Shown here in pieces: positions 34,444 through 43,567 of a stretch of 64,000 bases of DNA (the stretch's first letter is position 1; each line of letters opens with the position of its first letter). This stretch comes from Altererythrobacter sp. KTW20L (GTDB lineage Bacteria; Pseudomonadota; Alphaproteobacteria; Sphingomonadales; Sphingomonadaceae), in NCBI RefSeq assembly GCF_023501975.1, contig NZ_JAMFLH010000010.1, positions 62,001 to 126,000 on the forward strand, read 5' to 3'. The notes under the pieces are model-generated. The model was not told the DNA's origin. It saw only the letters and a list, made by a program, of their open reading frames with translations, and did not search any database. Position numbers and translations under genes: made by a program.

Positions 34444-36454
34444 ATGCGTGCCGCAGCCAATACCATGATGCACCGACTGATCGTGGGCAGGGCGGCACTT
34501 CCGTCCAGCGACATGATTGCGGGTGGTGGCGAAGAATTCGCCCTGCTGTTCGAGAGTCTCGAACTTGGCGGAGTGTGGAGGACCGATGTCGAGGGTCGGT
34601 TCGTCGCTGTTTCCGAGTCCATCTGGTAGGCGCTGTCGTCTGAGGATCCGCGAGGCCGGGTCACGCTGGCGGGGCTGTTCGACAGCGGCAATGGCGAGAG
34701 CGATGCGGCGCGCAATCTTCACTTTACTATGACTAGGCGCAAGACCTTCAAACGGGTCGTGATCGAGACGGTATCGGTTGGGGAGAGCCGGTTCTGGTCG
34801 CTCTCGGGCTCGCCCCGAGTGGATGCTGCAGGGGCCTTTGCCGGATACCACGGCGTCTGTTCCACATTACCAGCGACCGGCGCGACGTGGAGGAAACGTC
34901 GCAGATGGCCATGCACGATCCCCTGACCGGGCTGATCAACCGGCGCCGGATGGGTGTCATGCTCGAACAGGTGCTGTCGTCCTACCGCCATCGCGGAAAG
35001 CCCTGTGCCACCATGCTGATTGACCTGGACCGGTTCAAGCAGGTGAACGACACGCTGGGCCATACGGCGGGTGACAGCCTGCTCAAGCTGGTAGCCGATC
35101 GACTGATTTCGGTGGTGGGCGACCGCTAGAAAGTCTGCCGGCTGGGCGGCGACGAGTTCCAGATTTTCCTGCCGGGGATGGACGACCGCGGTTAACTGGG
35201 GGACCGGGCCGAACGGATCATCTCGATGCGGCCGGACAGCGTCGCGCGCTGGAAGATGCCCAGCACGATGTCCTGTTGAGCGGCGATTTCGAAATCCTTT
35301 ACCAGCCGCTTGTCAGTTCCACTTCCAACCAGGTTTCGGGAGCCGAGGCGCTGATCCGCTGGAATCATCCCGAACAGGGGCGGATTTCGCCAGCTCTGTT
35401 CATCCCGATCGCCGAGGAATGCAATCTCATCGGACGGGTCGGCGAAGGGGTCCTGCGCCAGGCCTGCGCCGACGCGGCGGCTTGGACCGCTCCGCTCAGG
35501 GTTGCAGTCAATGTGTCCCCCACGCAATTTGACGATCCGGGCTTCCCGCTGGTCGTGACCCAGGCCCTGTCGGCCAGCGGGCTGGCTCCGCGCCGTCTGG
35601 AGCTGGAGATCACCAAAGGAGTGTTCCTGGCCGAGAGTTCTGCCACGGACGAAACGTTCAAGGCGCTGAAAAAACTGGGCGTGCGCCTGGCGCTCGACGA
35701 TTTCGGCACCGGGTATTCGTCGCTCGCCTATCTGAAGACCGCGCCGTTCGACAAGATCAAGATCGACCGGAGTTTCGTGCGCGGCGCCACTGCGGATGAT
35801 GTCCGCAACCGCGCCATCATCTGCGCCATCGTCAGCCTCGCCAACGCGCTGGAGATGGAAACCACGGCCGAAGGCGTGGAAACGTTTGACCAGCTCGACC
35901 TCGTGCGGGAACTGGGGGTTAGCCATGTCCAGGGCTACATCTACTACGCCCCGCTCGAGAAAGCCGAATTCGTGACCCAGGCCGAACAGGCCGACTGGGG
36001 TATCGAGCCCAGCGGCTATGCCAGGCAACGCTACGAGCGGATCAAGATGTACCGCAAGATCGGCGCGATCCGCGAGGATCACTATTACACGGTGATGCTG
36101 CGCAACATGTCGCAGACCGGGGCCCTGATCGAAGGCCTTATCGATGTCTCTGTGGGCACCCAGTTCGTGCTCGACTTTGGTGAGGGCCAGCTTGAGGTGG
36201 CCACCGTCCGTCGCAGCCCTGGTGCAGTCCAGGGCGTGAAGTTCGAAAATTCGCTGGTGCGCGATGGCGACGGCGGGCTGTGCACCCGCAGCCGTATCTC
36301 GCCATTCCTGCTCATCGCCGCCGGCCTGCCGGATTACTCGGCCTCGACCGGGCCGGGTGCGGTGATCGGGGAGCGGGGCTCCAAGGTGAGCCTGCCAACC
36401 TTCCTGTCCGCAACCGACCGCCGCGCCATCATCCGCATGGGCGAGGAACGCTAG
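34444..36454 (+). pseudogene. decayed PAS-GGDEF-EAL-PilZ cyclic-di-GMP protein
   Basis: Remnants of one gene in three frames. A sensor (PAS-like) part starts at 34444, has a TAG at 34627, and resumes (RFWSLSGSPRVDAAGAFAG). A frameshift near 34865 leads to a GGDEF half (DPLTGLINRRR, LIDLDRFKQVNDTLGHTAGD) with stops at 35127 and 35193, the GGDEF motif RLGGDEFQ lying between them. About 90 residues of the GGDEF domain are missing before the frame shifts near 35240. From 35276 an intact stretch of 392 residues carries an EAL domain (AEALIRWNHPEQG, DDFGTGYSS, KIDRSFV, TAEGVET) and a C-terminal PilZ-like domain (NMSQTGALIEG). The gene cannot make the full protein; a TTG-initiated EAL-PilZ fragment is conceivable. 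Confidence 0.85.
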
Positions 36455-36478
36455 GCGCGCAACCGGTCGCCTGCCCTT

Positions 36479-38674
36479 TCACCAGCGGATCAGCGGCAGG
36501 ATCGAGGCGTTGTCATCCGTCCATGCGCGGCGGGCGGGTGGCGGCAGGGCGGTCCAGGGCAGGGTGCTCGCCTGTTCCAGTGCGTCCAGTCGTTCCGGAG
36601 TGCGGGCGAGCGCGATCCACACCGATGGCGTCAGTCCTTCGCCCGGTTGTTCCATGTCAGAGCGCAGCAGCCCGTGCCAACCGGTCGCTTGCGTCAGGGC
36701 CGAGATCATCGGGGCAAGGTCGATGAAACGGTTCGACACGTGCAGCAGCAGCAGGCCATCGCGGTCCATTACCCGCTGGTAGGTGGCAAAGGCCTCTGCC
36801 GTCATCAGGTGCATGGGGATGGAATCGGACGAGAAGGCATCGATCGCCAGCAGGTCGAAGTGGCCCTGCGGTTCCCTGGCCAGTTCCAGCCGGGCATCGC
36901 CGATGACCATGCGGGCATCGGGCGTGCAGTCGGCAAGGAAAGTGAAAGTGCCATCGTCCGAATAGCGCGCCACCTGCGGATCGATCTCGAAAAAGACCCA
37001 TTGCTGCCCTGGTTGCCGGTAACAGGCGAGTGTCCCCGCACCCAGACCGACAATTCCCACCACTGCATCCGGCGCTGCCTCGGCAAGTGCGATACCTACG
37101 CCTGCAGTTGGGCCGTAGTAGGTGGTCGGCTCGGTGCGGCGCGATGGCACCAGCCACTGGCGACCGTGGACGGTCGTGCCATGGCTCAACTGCAGCAGCC
37201 GCCCGTTGTCCACGACCTCCACGGTATAGACCCCGAAATAGCTGCGCGTTCGGTCGCCTTCCAGGCTGGCTTTCAGCGTGCCGATCCCGCCGTGCCCCAG
37301 CATCAGCAGCGCCACCACCGCGACATAGGCGGCGCGGTTGCCCATCGCCGCCACACCCAGCACCGTCAATGCCAGGATCAGCGCAAGAATCCTGGAGCCG
37401 TTGCCGTCGAGTGTCGCCTGGGCGAGCAAGGCCATGAGCACGACTGCGACCAGCAGCAGGCAACCCGCTATCACCCGGCGGCGCGGGCCAGCTTCCCACA
37501 GCCACGCCATTTGCGGCACCAGCGGCTTGGCGGGCAGCAGCAGCGCAGCGCCGATCAACAGTATCGGATGCTCGTAGATCCAGTCGAACAGCACCGGCGC
37601 GACAATGGCGGTAAACGCCCCGCCCAGTGCGCCGCCTGCCGCCACCACCAGGTAGAACAGCGTCAGGTGGCGGGGATGTGGTCGCAGGTCGTACAGCCGC
37701 GCGTGAAGCGCAACCGAGAGGACAAAGAGCAGCCCGACCATGGCGATGGCGGTGGCCGGATTGGCCTGTCCGCCCGAGATCATCGCCATGCTGCCTACCA
37801 GCAACAGCAATACCGGCGCGAGGCGGGTCAGGACCCGTGACCAGTCGCCACTATCCGAAAAGGCCAGCGAGAAGCTGAGCAGGTAGAAGCCGAGCGGGAT
37901 CACCCACAACAGGGGCATGGCCATGAGGTCTGTCGTCAGCAGCGAGGTGGTCGATAGCATCAGGCCTGATGGGACAGCGGCCAGCGCGATCCACAGCAGG
38001 ATCTGGCGTGCGGTGGGCCTGACAGCCGGTTCTTCCACCTCTACCGTCACTGTCGGGCCGGATACCACCGTGCCGTTGTTCCAGCGGCTTATCGCGAGCG
38101 CCGCGACAAGCACGATCAGCAGGGCATAGCCTGCGGTCCACAGCCCGCTTTGCTCGCCCAGCGCCATGCGCGGCTCCAGCCACAGCGGATAGGTCAGCAG
38201 GCCGGCAAAGCTGCCGAGGTTGGACGCCGCGTAAAGCACATAGGGATTGCCCGCAGCAGGATGCGCCGCATACCAGCGTTGCATCAGCGGGGCCTGGGCG
38301 GACACCAGCATGAACACCGGGCCGACAGTCAGCGCGAACAGTGCCGGAACCCACAGCACTTCCCACCCAGCTGCCGGGCGGGCGATGTCGGCCAGCGCGA
38401 TCGGCAGGGTCAGGGCTGCGGCTGCCAGCAGCGCCAGATGCACGCCGACCTGCCTTCGCAGCGGCAGCCGCGCCAGCGCATGGGCATAGGCATAACCGCC
38501 CAGCAGCAGCGCCTGGAACACGAGCATTGCGCTGTTCCACACGTTGGGCGCGCCGCCCAGCAGCGGCAGGGCCATGCGCGCCACCATCGGCTGGATCAGG
38601 AACAGCAGGAAGCTGCCGGTGAATATCACAAGCACGAACAGCGGGCGGTGGGCAGCCAGGAAACGATCCATCAT
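36479..38674 (-). CDS. membrane-fused spermidine-synthase-like protein
   Basis: A 731-residue protein. The first about 420 residues form roughly ten or more membrane helices (LFVLVIFTGSFLLFLIQPMV, then NVWNSAMLVFQALLLGGYAY). The C-terminal about 250 residues adopt the SpeE methyltransferase-like fold: GIVGLGAGTLACY, VFFEIDPQVARYS, MVIGDARLELA and LLAIDAFSSDSIP. The polyamine-synthase motif is degenerate, so it is unlikely to be a true spermidine synthase. ATG 38674 is picked because it opens the conserved start; ATG 38671 and an upstream ATG at 38737 are alternatives. The function of such fused proteins is unknown. Confidence 0.82.
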   Translation of the reverse strand: MMDRFLAAHRPLFVLVIFTGSFLLFLIQPMVARMALPLLGGAPNVWNSAMLVFQALLLGGYAYAHALARLPLRRQVGVHLALLAAAALTLPIALADIARPAAGWEVLWVPALFALTVGPVFMLVSAQAPLMQRWYAAHPAAGNPYVLYAASNLGSFAGLLTYPLWLEPRMALGEQSGLWTAGYALLIVLVAALAISRWNNGTVVSGPTVTVEVEEPAVRPTARQILLWIALAAVPSGLMLSTTSLLTTDLMAMPLLWVIPLGFYLLSFSLAFSDSGDWSRVLTRLAPVLLLLVGSMAMISGGQANPATAIAMVGLLFVLSVALHARLYDLRPHPRHLTLFYLVVAAGGALGGAFTAIVAPVLFDWIYEHPILLIGAALLLPAKPLVPQMAWLWEAGPRRRVIAGCLLLVAVVLMALLAQATLDGNGSRILALILALTVLGVAAMGNRAAYVAVVALLMLGHGGIGTLKASLEGDRTRSYFGVYTVEVVDNGRLLQLSHGTTVHGRQWLVPSRRTEPTTYYGPTAGVGIALAEAAPDAVVGIVGLGAGTLACYRQPGQQWVFFEIDPQVARYSDDGTFTFLADCTPDARMVIGDARLELAREPQGHFDLLAIDAFSSDSIPMHLMTAEAFATYQRVMDRDGLLLLHVSNRFIDLAPMISALTQATGWHGLLRSDMEQPGEGLTPSVWIALARTPERLDALEQASTLPWTALPPPARRAWTDDNASILPLIRW

Positions 38675-38791
38675 TGGTTGCGCGATAGCCAATCGGGCGG
38701 ACGGGTCAAAGCTGGACTTGTCGTCTCGCACTGGCATTTCGGGCCGAACTGCGCCAGCCTGCCGGAAAATGCCGAACGGGAGAGGGTATTA

Positions 38792-39580
38792 ATGGATCTG
38801 GGGATCAGGGGCCGCAAGGCCATCGTCAATGGCGGCAGCGCGGGCATGGGGCGCAGCACGGTGCTGGCGCTGGCCCGCGAGGGCGTTGAAGTCTTCGTCT
38901 CGGCACGGGGCGAGGAGCGGCTGGTTGCCGCCTGTCGCGAGATTGCCGCCGAAACCGGCTCCCACGTCACGCCGATCTGCGCCGATCACAGTACGCCGGA
39001 AGGCCGCGCCGCGATCCTCGCCGCCTGCCCAGCGCCCGATATCCTCGTGGGAACCTGCGCTCCGCCGCCGATGACGCCCGACTATCGCGCGATCACCGAA
39101 AAGCAGTGGCGCGAGGCGATCGACATTTCGCTGCTGTCGCCCATCGCCTTCATGCGCGAAGTGGTGGACGGCATGGCCCAGCGCGGCTGGGGGCGGGTGG
39201 TCAACATCGCTACGGTGGCGGCCAAGTATCCAGGCGAAATTCGCGTCCTGTCCGGCGCAACGCGGGCGGCGCTGGCGAACTATACCGGGGCAGTTGGCAA
39301 GGTGGTCGCGAAGCACAACGTGATGATCAACAACGTGCTCCCCGGCATGCACCACAGCGCTTTCGTGGCCGACCAGTTCGGCGAACGGGCGCGGGCCAAG
39401 GGCACGACCTACGAGCAGGAAGTGGCTGAATTCTCGAAGGAATGGCGCATCGCTGCCGAACGCTTCGGCGATTGCGACGATGTGGGTGCTTTCGTGGCGA
39501 TGTTCTGCAGTGAATTTGCCAATTACATGACCGGGCAGAACCTGGTGATCGACGGCGGGGCGACCAACTCGACGTTCTGA
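38792..39580 (+). CDS. SDR family oxidoreductase with atypical catalytic residues
   Basis: A 262-residue short-chain dehydrogenase/reductase. The NAD(P)-binding motif is NGGSAGMGRS near residue 14, and RVVNIATVAAKYPGE with NNVLPGMHHS and GQNLVIDGGAT are family blocks. At the place of the YxxxK active site the sequence is SGATRAAL, i.e. Ser for Tyr and Arg for Lys. Many SDRs in this subgroup share the SGATRAAL pattern, so it may be a distinct lineage rather than a dead enzyme. GGGAGAGG precedes ATG 38792. It ends directly against the convergent SnoaL-like gene. Confidence 0.85.
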   Translation: MDLGIRGRKAIVNGGSAGMGRSTVLALAREGVEVFVSARGEERLVAACREIAAETGSHVTPICADHSTPEGRAAILAACPAPDILVGTCAPPPMTPDYRAITEKQWREAIDISLLSPIAFMREVVDGMAQRGWGRVVNIATVAAKYPGEIRVLSGATRAALANYTGAVGKVVAKHNVMINNVLPGMHHSAFVADQFGERARAKGTTYEQEVAEFSKEWRIAAERFGDCDDVGAFVAMFCSEFANYMTGQNLVIDGGATNSTF

Positions 39581-40093
39581 CTAACTTTCGGGCGGATAGC
39601 GCAGACCGGCCAGCGGCGGCGGCATCGGGCGGGCCACCCGCTCGCCCGTCTGGCCCGCAAAGCCCGCCAGGATCGGCCCGGACCAGTCACGGATGGTGCG
39701 GCGGGCCAGCAGCCACTGGCCTAGGTGTTGGCGGAACTTGTCTTCATACCAGCCCATCACGTGCAGGGCGTGTGGTCCATCACCCTGTCTCAGTGCAACC
39801 ATGCAATAGGACCGCGCCGCAAGACCATCGGCGGTGGGCGTGATGACGATGTTCGAAACGTGATGCTGCCGGCCCGCCGAGCTTGGTAGGGCGGCAAAGA
39901 AGCGCGCGAAGTGGCGCAGCGCATCGTGGCCCTGCCAGCTTTCCGGCTGCTCGAACGCATCCCACACCAACTCGCCATCGGGGCAGAAACACCCCACAAA
40001 GCCCTCTACATCGCCGGTGTCGAGCGCCCAGGCATAGCGAGCGATCACCTGCTGCACGGCGATGTGGTCTGCGGTGGTGGGGCTGACGGTCAT
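39581..40093 (-). CDS. SnoaL-like (NTF2-fold) protein
   Basis: A 170-residue protein of the SnoaL_4 / nuclear transport factor 2 fold: IAVQQVIARYAWALDTGDVEGFVGCF, then HFARFFAALPS and ARSYCMVALRQGD. Members act as small dehydratases, isomerases or ring-hydroxylation partners in aromatic and steroid catabolism. It starts 3 bases after the DUF3237 gene stop, so the two are cotranscribed. Neighbouring SDR and GMC oxidoreductase genes point to a small catabolic set; the substrate is not clear. Confidence 0.8.
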   Translation of the reverse strand: MTVSPTTADHIAVQQVIARYAWALDTGDVEGFVGCFCPDGELVWDAFEQPESWQGHDALRHFARFFAALPSSAGRQHHVSNIVITPTADGLAARSYCMVALRQGDGPHALHVMGWYEDKFRQHLGQWLLARRTIRDWSGPILAGFAGQTGERVARPMPPPLAGLRYPPES

Positions 40094-40096
40094 GGC

Positions 40097-40591
40097 TCAG
40101 GTCACCGCATAATAGTCGAAGAAGGTGGATGCCCCGCGCCGTTCGGCGGTGCCGACAAATATCGTGCGGCACAGCCAATCGTGCGGCCCGGCAGGTGCTT
40201 CAAATCGCGGGGTGATGCGGCAGTAGGTTTCCTCTGGCCCCACGGTTTCGCCCGCCTCGACCCGCGCCAGCACTTCGGGTGGGGACCAGGCGAGGCCGCG
40301 ATTATGGATATAGATCGGCGTGCCGTCATCCGCTTCCAGCATGTAGTGTGCCTCGAACTCTATCAGGCCGCTGGCCCACATGCGCGGCCAATCACCGCCG
40401 GAGTTTGGCACGACCTTGCCCGCAAGTCGCGGCCCCTCGACCACACCGCCTGCCAGGCCAACGAAACCGCGGGTGAACGATGCCGGGCCGGGAGTGAAGC
40501 GGGTGCGCGGCCCATCGTGGAAATCCAGCCGCACGCTGAATGCCAGTTCCAGTCCGGGTTTCTGCAAAGCCTCTCTCCCCCGCCCGGCCAT
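40097..40591 (-). CDS. DUF3237 family protein
   Basis: A 164-residue protein of the DUF3237 family (PGLELAFSVRLDFHDGP, KVVPNSGGDWPRM, FEAHYMLEADDGTPIYIHNRG, TIFVGTAERRG), a lipocalin-like barrel often found in catabolic clusters of Actinobacteria and Proteobacteria. ATG 40591 is used; a TTG at 40567 preceded by GGGGGAGAGAGG would drop eight residues and gives the more usual start. No biochemical role is established. It is divergent from the GMC gene, with a 9-base inverted repeat spanning the gap. Confidence 0.78.
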   Translation of the reverse strand: MAGRGREALQKPGLELAFSVRLDFHDGPRTRFTPGPASFTRGFVGLAGGVVEGPRLAGKVVPNSGGDWPRMWASGLIEFEAHYMLEADDGTPIYIHNRGLAWSPPEVLARVEAGETVGPEETYCRITPRFEAPAGPHDWLCRTIFVGTAERRGASTFFDYYAVT

Positions 40592-40608
40592 TGTGCGCTA
40601 GGCTTTGC
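40564..40608. promoter_or_regulatory. 9-bp inverted repeat in DUF3237 / GMC divergent gap
   Basis: GCAAAGCCT (40564-40572) and AGGCTTTGC (40600-40608) are exact inverted copies separated by 27 bases. The pair spans both divergent starts, so it may be an operator for a shared regulator. The left arm overlaps the 5' end of the DUF3237 gene. Confidence 0.45.
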
Positions 40609-40631
40609 CCACGTGTAACGGGACGGGACGC

Positions 40632-42221
40632 ATGGTGGAAGAGTTCGACTATATCATTGTGGGGGCAGGCAGCGCGGGCTGCGTGCTGGCCAACCGCTTG
40701 AGCGCGGACCCGGGCGTGACCGTGGCGCTGGTCGAGGCAGGCGCTGACAGCCGCCATCCGCTGATCGACATGCCGCTTACCTGGATGCAGGCGGCGGCCA
40801 GCGAGCGCTTCACCTGGGGCTATATGAGCGCGCCCGACCCCAACCTCGATTGTCGTGCGCAACCGATTCCGCGCGGGAAGCTTCTCGGCGGCTCTTCGGC
40901 CATCAACGGCACGATGTACATTCGCGGCGCGGCGGCGGACTACGATGCCTGGCGCGATGCGGGTCATGCGGGGTGGGGCTATGACGACCTATTGCCGCTG
41001 TTCCGTCGGTCCGAAACCAATTGGCGCGGGGCGAGCGAGGTCCATGGTGGCGAGGGCGAGATGCACGTTTCCCCCATGCAACCCGACCCGGCGCTTTACC
41101 CGTCCTTCATCGCGGCGGGCCGCGAGCTTGGCTATGAACCTTGCCCGGATTTCAACGTGGCCCAGCCCGAAGGCTTCGGCATTCCCGATTGCACCATCCG
41201 CCAGGGTCGCCGGGCGAGCACGATGCGGGCCTTCATCGATCCGGTGAAGGGGCGGCCGAACTTGCAAGTCATGGCGAATAGCCCGGTGCGGAGGGTGACG
41301 ATCGAACAGGGCAGGGCAAGCGGGATCGAGCTGGTCGGCGGCAAGGCTATCCGCTGCCGGGGCGAGGTGATCCTGTCGGCAGGCGCGCTCAACAGTCCGC
41401 ACCTGCTGATGCTGTCGGGCATTGGGCCGGGCGGGCACCTGCGCGAACACGGCATCGAGGTGGCGCTGGACCTGCCGGGCGTAGGACAGAACCTGCAGGA
41501 CCACCCCATCGCCATGGGTATTTTTGCCGGTGCGCTGGACATCGATTTCAACCGCCAGATCAGGCTCGACCGGCTGGCCGTCAACTTCCTGCACTGGCAG
41601 CTGACCGGCAAGGGGCCGCTGGCGCAAAGCCCTATGTCGGTCCAGGGCTTCGTCCGTTCGGGTGACGGGCAGGATCGGCCCGACCTGCAGTTCCAGGTGG
41701 TCCACAGCGGCTATGATGCGCGGGTGTGGTTCCCCGGCTGGCGCAAGTCGCCTTCGGCCATGTTCTCGTGCGGGGCGATCCTGCTCAACCCGGAAAGCCG
41801 GGGCGAGGTGTCGCTGGCTTCTGCCGACGCGGCCATGCTGCCGCAGGTGCAGTTCAACTTCATGAGCGCGGAAGGCGACAGCGAGCGGCTGCGCAAGGGT
41901 TTCCGCTTCATCCGGCAATTCATGGACACCGAGGCCGCCCGACCGCTGGTCAAGGCCGAGCTGGCCCCCGGTCCGGCCGCGCAGAGCGATGAGGAAGTGG
42001 AAGGCTGGTTGCGCGCCAGCCTGATCAGTGCGGGCCATCCGACCAGCACCTGCGCGATGGGTTCGGTGGTGGACAGCGAACTGCGCGTGAAGGGCATCGC
42101 GGGCCTGCGGGTGGCCGATGCCTCGATCATGCCCGATGTCATTCGCGGCAACACCCACGCCCCAACGGTGGTGATTGCCGAAAAGGCGGCAGACATGATC
42201 AGAACTGCGCGGCTGGCCTGA
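40632..42221 (+). CDS. GMC family flavin alcohol dehydrogenase
   Basis: A 529-residue choline-dehydrogenase-like GMC oxidoreductase. FAD motif VGAGSAGCVLANRL (about 10-23), GMC signature 1 GGSSAINGTMYIRG, signature 2 SAGALNSPHLLMLSGIG and the C-terminal GHPTSTCAMG followed by MPDVIRGNTHAPTVVIAEKA, which supplies the active-site His and the flavin contact. It oxidises a primary or polyethoxylated alcohol; the exact alcohol is unknown. GGGACGG precedes ATG 40632. The end overlaps the convergent MFS gene by 23 bases. Confidence 0.9.
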   Translation: MVEEFDYIIVGAGSAGCVLANRLSADPGVTVALVEAGADSRHPLIDMPLTWMQAAASERFTWGYMSAPDPNLDCRAQPIPRGKLLGGSSAINGTMYIRGAAADYDAWRDAGHAGWGYDDLLPLFRRSETNWRGASEVHGGEGEMHVSPMQPDPALYPSFIAAGRELGYEPCPDFNVAQPEGFGIPDCTIRQGRRASTMRAFIDPVKGRPNLQVMANSPVRRVTIEQGRASGIELVGGKAIRCRGEVILSAGALNSPHLLMLSGIGPGGHLREHGIEVALDLPGVGQNLQDHPIAMGIFAGALDIDFNRQIRLDRLAVNFLHWQLTGKGPLAQSPMSVQGFVRSGDGQDRPDLQFQVVHSGYDARVWFPGWRKSPSAMFSCGAILLNPESRGEVSLASADAAMLPQVQFNFMSAEGDSERLRKGFRFIRQFMDTEAARPLVKAELAPGPAAQSDEEVEGWLRASLISAGHPTSTCAMGSVVDSELRVKGIAGLRVADASIMPDVIRGNTHAPTVVIAEKAADMIRTARLA

Positions 42222-43509
42222 CCTTCGCCCTTTCTCCCGGGGCGATAGCGATCATCGGCAGGGCCAGCACCAGCAGCGAGGCGAGGAGGGCAATGGCGAG
42301 CGCGAAGTTGCCGCTCGATTCCACCAGAGCACCGGTCAGCCACGGGCCGATGATGCCGCCTGCCGTGCCGAACATGCTGATCAGCGCGATGGCTCCTACC
42401 GACACCCGGTCGCCGCCCAGCCGCACAGTACCCGGGATGGCCCAGAACACCCCCTGCGCCGCACCGATGCCAAGGCCCGCCACACAAAGCAGCGCCAGCA
42501 CCGGCCAGCCCGGCTGGAGGAACGCTGCCGCCATCATGGCAAGACCGGCGGCAGCGGCGGGGAAACCGGTATGGCGCAGCCGCTCGCCCTTCTTGTCGGA
42601 TCGCCTGCCATTGACCATCAGGCCTACTGCCAGCGCTGCCAGCGGCAGGGCGCTGAGCGTGCCAATCATCAGCTCGCTCGATCCCAGGTTCAGCTGGCGG
42701 ACAAGCTGCGGCAGCCAGAACACCAGCGCGTAGGAGCCGGTCATGACCAGCAGCCAGGTCAGACAGCAGCGCCACAGCCATGGATCGCGCGCCAACTGGC
42801 GGATCGGTATGGCCGGGCTGTCTGCCGCGCCTTCCTGCGCCACGAACTCGCGTGCCAGCCAGTCGCGCTCTACAGGTGATAGCCAGCGCGCCTTGTCCGG
42901 GCTGTCCACCATGTACAGCGCCGCCACCACGGCCAGCACCAGATTGGGCAGTGCGATCAGCAGGAACATGTAACGCCAAGGCTCCCAGCCCAGCGGGTTG
43001 GCAATGCCCAGCAGCCAGCCGCACAGCGGTCCGCCCAGCACCATCGATAGCGGCACCGCGACCAGCGCCGCCGCCAGGGCTCCTGCGCGCATCGAAGGCG
43101 GCGCCCAGCGTGAGATGAGCCAGGTCATGCCCGGCGCAAAGCCCGCTTCGGCCATGCCCAGCAGGAAGCGTGCGGCATAGAACTCGGCGGCGCTTTCCAC
43201 CCGTGACATCCACAGGCCCGACAGGCCCCAAAGTACCATGGATACAAAGATCCACCGCTTGATGCCCCAGGCGCGCAGCAGGCGGACGTGGGGGTACTGG
43301 AACAGGAGGTAGGCAAAGAAGAACATGCTCACGCCCAGCCCGAACTGGTCGGGCGACAGGGCAAGGTCGGCCGACATTGCGCTGCCCGCATAGGAGACGT
43401 TCACCCGGTCGATCGAATTGACGAAAGTGATGATGGCGATCGGAATGATCAGCCGCACCAGCAGCTTACGCTCGACCTGCTGGCGCAGTCCGCCGACTAC
43501 CTGATCCAT
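42199..43509 (-). CDS. MFS transporter, anion:cation symporter (ACS) type
   Basis: A 436-residue, 12-helix MFS protein with the ACS-family start VNSIDRVNVSYAGSAM, VSMFFFAYLLFQYPHVRLLR and FLLGMAEAGFAPGMTWLISRW. ACS members import organic acids such as tartrate, glucarate or aromatic acids, so it may supply substrate to the adjacent oxidoreductases. The ribosome site GGGAGA lies in a short hairpin (43518-43534). Confidence 0.85.
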   Translation of the reverse strand: MDQVVGGLRQQVERKLLVRLIIPIAIITFVNSIDRVNVSYAGSAMSADLALSPDQFGLGVSMFFFAYLLFQYPHVRLLRAWGIKRWIFVSMVLWGLSGLWMSRVESAAEFYAARFLLGMAEAGFAPGMTWLISRWAPPSMRAGALAAALVAVPLSMVLGGPLCGWLLGIANPLGWEPWRYMFLLIALPNLVLAVVAALYMVDSPDKARWLSPVERDWLAREFVAQEGAADSPAIPIRQLARDPWLWRCCLTWLLVMTGSYALVFWLPQLVRQLNLGSSELMIGTLSALPLAALAVGLMVNGRRSDKKGERLRHTGFPAAAAGLAMMAAAFLQPGWPVLALLCVAGLGIGAAQGVFWAIPGTVRLGGDRVSVGAIALISMFGTAGGIIGPWLTGALVESSGNFALAIALLASLLVLALPMIAIAPGERAKVRPAAQF

Positions 43510-43517
43510 CCCGTTCT

Positions 43518-43534
43518 CTCCCGTTGTGCGGGAG
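43518..43534 (-). promoter_or_regulatory. hairpin holding the ribosome site of the MFS gene
   Basis: CTCCCGTTGTGCGGGAG forms a 6-base stem with a 5-base loop. In the minus-strand transcript the 3' arm is the ribosome-binding purine run 9-14 bases before the start codon, so folding would limit translation. Confidence 0.35.
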
Positions 43535-43567
43535 GTTCCACATGGCGCGGGCGGAGTAAAGCGGCGA

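Noticed and set aside
36479-38674. Annotation as a true spermidine synthase supplying the polyamine cluster
   Set aside because: The catalytic aspartate region is degenerate and the domain is fused to many membrane helices, unlike SpeE.
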